Part shown: positions 62,930-64,000 of the stretch, one piece after another | Position numbering within the stretch: the stretch's first letter is position 1 | How the letters are laid out: every line of letters starts with the position of its first letter | NCBI GenBank assembly: GCA_945893145.1 | Contig: CAMDDZ010000009.1 | Location: 31,481 to 95,480 of the forward strand | DNA from: Rhodoplanes serenus | Lineage (GTDB): Bacteria > Pseudomonadota > Alphaproteobacteria > Rhizobiales > Xanthobacteraceae | DNA length: 64,000 bases | Reading direction: 5' to 3' | Made by a program: the position numbers and the translations under genes | The notes under the pieces: model-generated | Database searches by the model: none | Told to the model about the DNA's origin: nothing | Seen by the model: only the letters and a program-made list of their open reading frames with translations

Positions 62930-63955
62930 TTAGCCGCCCTTGACGCCCTGCGTGTTGAAATAAGCCGAATAGATCGAATGGCTCGCCGCCATGAACAAGC
63001 GGTTGCGGTGCGGTCCGCCGAAACAAAGATTGGCGCAGCGCTCGGGCAGCGCGATGAAACCGATCCGCTTGCCGGCCGGATTGAACACCATCACGCCGTC
63101 GAGCGCGGGACTCATGCCCCAACCGGCCCAGATGTTGCCGTGGATGTCGCAGCGGAGGCCGTCCGGCGTTTCGTTCGGCTCGCAGGTGACCCACGGCCGC
63201 TGGTTGGCAAGCTTGGAGCCGTCCACCACATCGAACAGATGAATGATGCGCGGGCTCGGGCCGCTGTCGATGACGTAGAGCTTGCTCTCATCGGGGGAGA
63301 AGCAGAGTCCGTTCGGACGCGGCACGTTGTCGGTCGCGACCGTCGCCTGCCGGGTTTTCGGATCGAACCGGTATACGCGGTAGGGCAGCTCGGGCTTGTC
63401 GGTGTAACCGGAATAGAAACTGCCCGGCCGCGCCAGCGCATCCGAGAACCAGATGGAGTCGTCGGACTTCACCACCACGTCGTTCGGCGCGTTGAGCAGC
63501 TTGCCGTCGAACTTGTCCATCAGCACCGTGATCGAGCCGTCGTACTCAGTGCGCGTCAGCCGGCGCGTGCTGTGTTCGCAGGAGATCAGGCGGCCCTGGC
63601 GGTCGCGCGTGTTGCCGTTGGTGTGGTGCGAGGGCTTGCGGAACACGCTGACGCGGCCGTCCGCTTCCTCCCACTTCATCACCGCTTCGCTGCCGGGATC
63701 GCTGAAGATCAGATAGCGGCCGTCGCCGAAATAAACCGGTCCCTCGCACCAGCGAAAGCCGGTGGCGATCTGCTCCACGCCGGAATTGAAGATCATGTAG
63801 CGGGCAAAACTCGGATCGAGCGCGCGGATCGCTGGATCGGGATAGCGCAGGCTAGAGTCTGATCCATCTATTTTGAAGCGTATCCGGCGTTTCTGAAGTA
63901 GTTGGAGCACTCCTGAGGCGAGAAGGTGCGGAGCAAGGCACCGATGCGTTTCCAT
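62930..63955 (-). CDS. SMP-30/gluconolactonase family protein, 5' end altered by IS
   Basis: The SMP-30/gluconolactonase/LRE six-bladed propeller domain is clear from about frame position 35 on: ATGFRWCEGPVYFGDGRYLIFSD, LLNAPNDVVVKSDDSIWFSD, RPNGLCFSPDESKLYVIDSG and RCDIHGNIWAG. The metal-binding Glu, Asn and Asp of the family are in these blocks. The first 34 codons of this frame derive from the IS630 element to the right, in another frame than its transposase, so the native start codon is lost. Translation may start at an internal ATG (63796) or at 63955. Whether the gene is still expressed is uncertain. Confidence 0.7.
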   Translation of the reverse strand: METHRCLAPHLLASGVLQLLQKRRIRFKIDGSDSSLRYPDPAIRALDPSFARYMIFNSGVEQIATGFRWCEGPVYFGDGRYLIFSDPGSEAVMKWEEADGRVSVFRKPSHHTNGNTRDRQGRLISCEHSTRRLTRTEYDGSITVLMDKFDGKLLNAPNDVVVKSDDSIWFSDALARPGSFYSGYTDKPELPYRVYRFDPKTRQATVATDNVPRPNGLCFSPDESKLYVIDSGPSPRIIHLFDVVDGSKLANQRPWVTCEPNETPDGLRCDIHGNIWAGWGMSPALDGVMVFNPAGKRIGFIALPERCANLCFGGPHRNRLFMAASHSIYSAYFNTQGVKGG

Positions 63956-64000
63956 GTGGCTTCGACGGTTCGTTCTGCGGCCTTGCGGAGCAAGGTCTTG
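63855..64000 (-). mobile_element. IS630-type insertion sequence, one end
   Basis: The right 146 bp of the window hold the 3' end of an IS630-type element that continues beyond the edge. A TA at 63853-63854, the target duplicated by this family, directly precedes the SMP-30 coding sequence (serine codon AGC at 63853-63851). Terminal inverted repeats cannot be checked because the other end is missing. Confidence 0.7.
63868..64000 (-). CDS. IS630 family transposase, C-terminal fragment
   Basis: A partial frame of 43 codons before a TAG at 63870-63868, entering from beyond the right edge. It reads KTLLRKAAERTVEATW ... GALLRTFSPQE ... CSNYFRNAGYASK, the characteristic C-terminal tail of IS630/Tc1-mariner-like transposases. 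The DDE catalytic residues would lie outside the window. It is antisense to nothing and precedes the SMP-30 gene on the same strand. Confidence 0.8.
   Translation of the reverse strand, partial: KTLLRKAAERTVEATWKRIGALLRTFSPQECSNYFRNAGYASK

Overview
The window is GC-rich chromosomal DNA of an alphaproteobacterium of the order Hyphomicrobiales (Rhizobiales), most like the Bradyrhizobium/Rhodopseudomonas/Pseudolabrys group. Evidence is a CcrM-type GANTC methyltransferase, an alphaproteobacterial LexA box (GAAC-N7-GAAC), a TTAA-N7-TTAA CtrA box, Bug-type binding proteins, TAXI TRAP transport, DUF3551 proteins and the gene order UDG / ETF-QO / TPR / ispE / polyprenyl synthase / glycosyltransferase / methyltransferase / S49 peptidase / glyQ / glyS / ppdK. 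I recognise about 62 protein genes, no rRNA or tRNA gene and no CRISPR array. The only insertion sequence is the edge of an IS630-type element at the right end.

Layout. 1-5 kb: two coupled unknown membrane/secreted genes, tag, a lone Flp pilin, an H-NS protein, then an HD hydrolase, a tyrosine phosphatase and a NadQ/NrtR-type NAD regulator. 5-13 kb: a 989-residue DUF2339 membrane protein, a LysR-HTH/PaaI-thioesterase fusion, an AcuI oxidoreductase and two tandem MFS paralogues. 13-17 kb: nadA and nadC (no nadB) behind a palindromic operator, and a SleB-type hydrolase. 17.8-30.5 kb: a TAXI TRAP system, ppdK, glyS, a PrsW-like protease and a CDGSH protein, then an oppositely oriented, lower-GC gene fusing a DctP-like binding domain to a DUF900 hydrolase, then glyQ. 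31-44 kb: two orphan Bug proteins, RtcB, an S49 peptidase, a DUF2007-methyltransferase fusion, a GT2 enzyme, polyprenyl synthase, ispE, a TPR protein, ETF-QO and a uracil-DNA glycosylase.

44-64 kb: an NCS2 purine permease with a ModA-like binding protein, divergent from a CIO-type cydAB pair; a GT39-like membrane protein; rnhB; a radical SAM gene with a LexA box, coupled to a VOC protein; three DUF3551 genes around a Tat-exported amidohydrolase; a MarR-GNAT regulator with its own operator; moaB; a zinc peptidase; ccrM with two GANTC sites at its start; and two secreted paralogues sharing an unrecognised C-terminal domain, one carrying four EF-hands. The window ends in an SMP-30 gene whose 5' end is joined to an IS630 transposase.

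Connected functions: NAD synthesis (regulator, operator, nadA, nadC), isoprenoid/ubiquinone supply and use (ispE, polyprenyl synthase, ETF-QO, quinol oxidase), glycyl-tRNA charging (glyQ, glyS), DNA maintenance (tag, UDG, rnhB, ccrM, SOS-linked radical SAM) and uptake of organic acids and purines. Several intact two-domain fusions are the least ordinary content.
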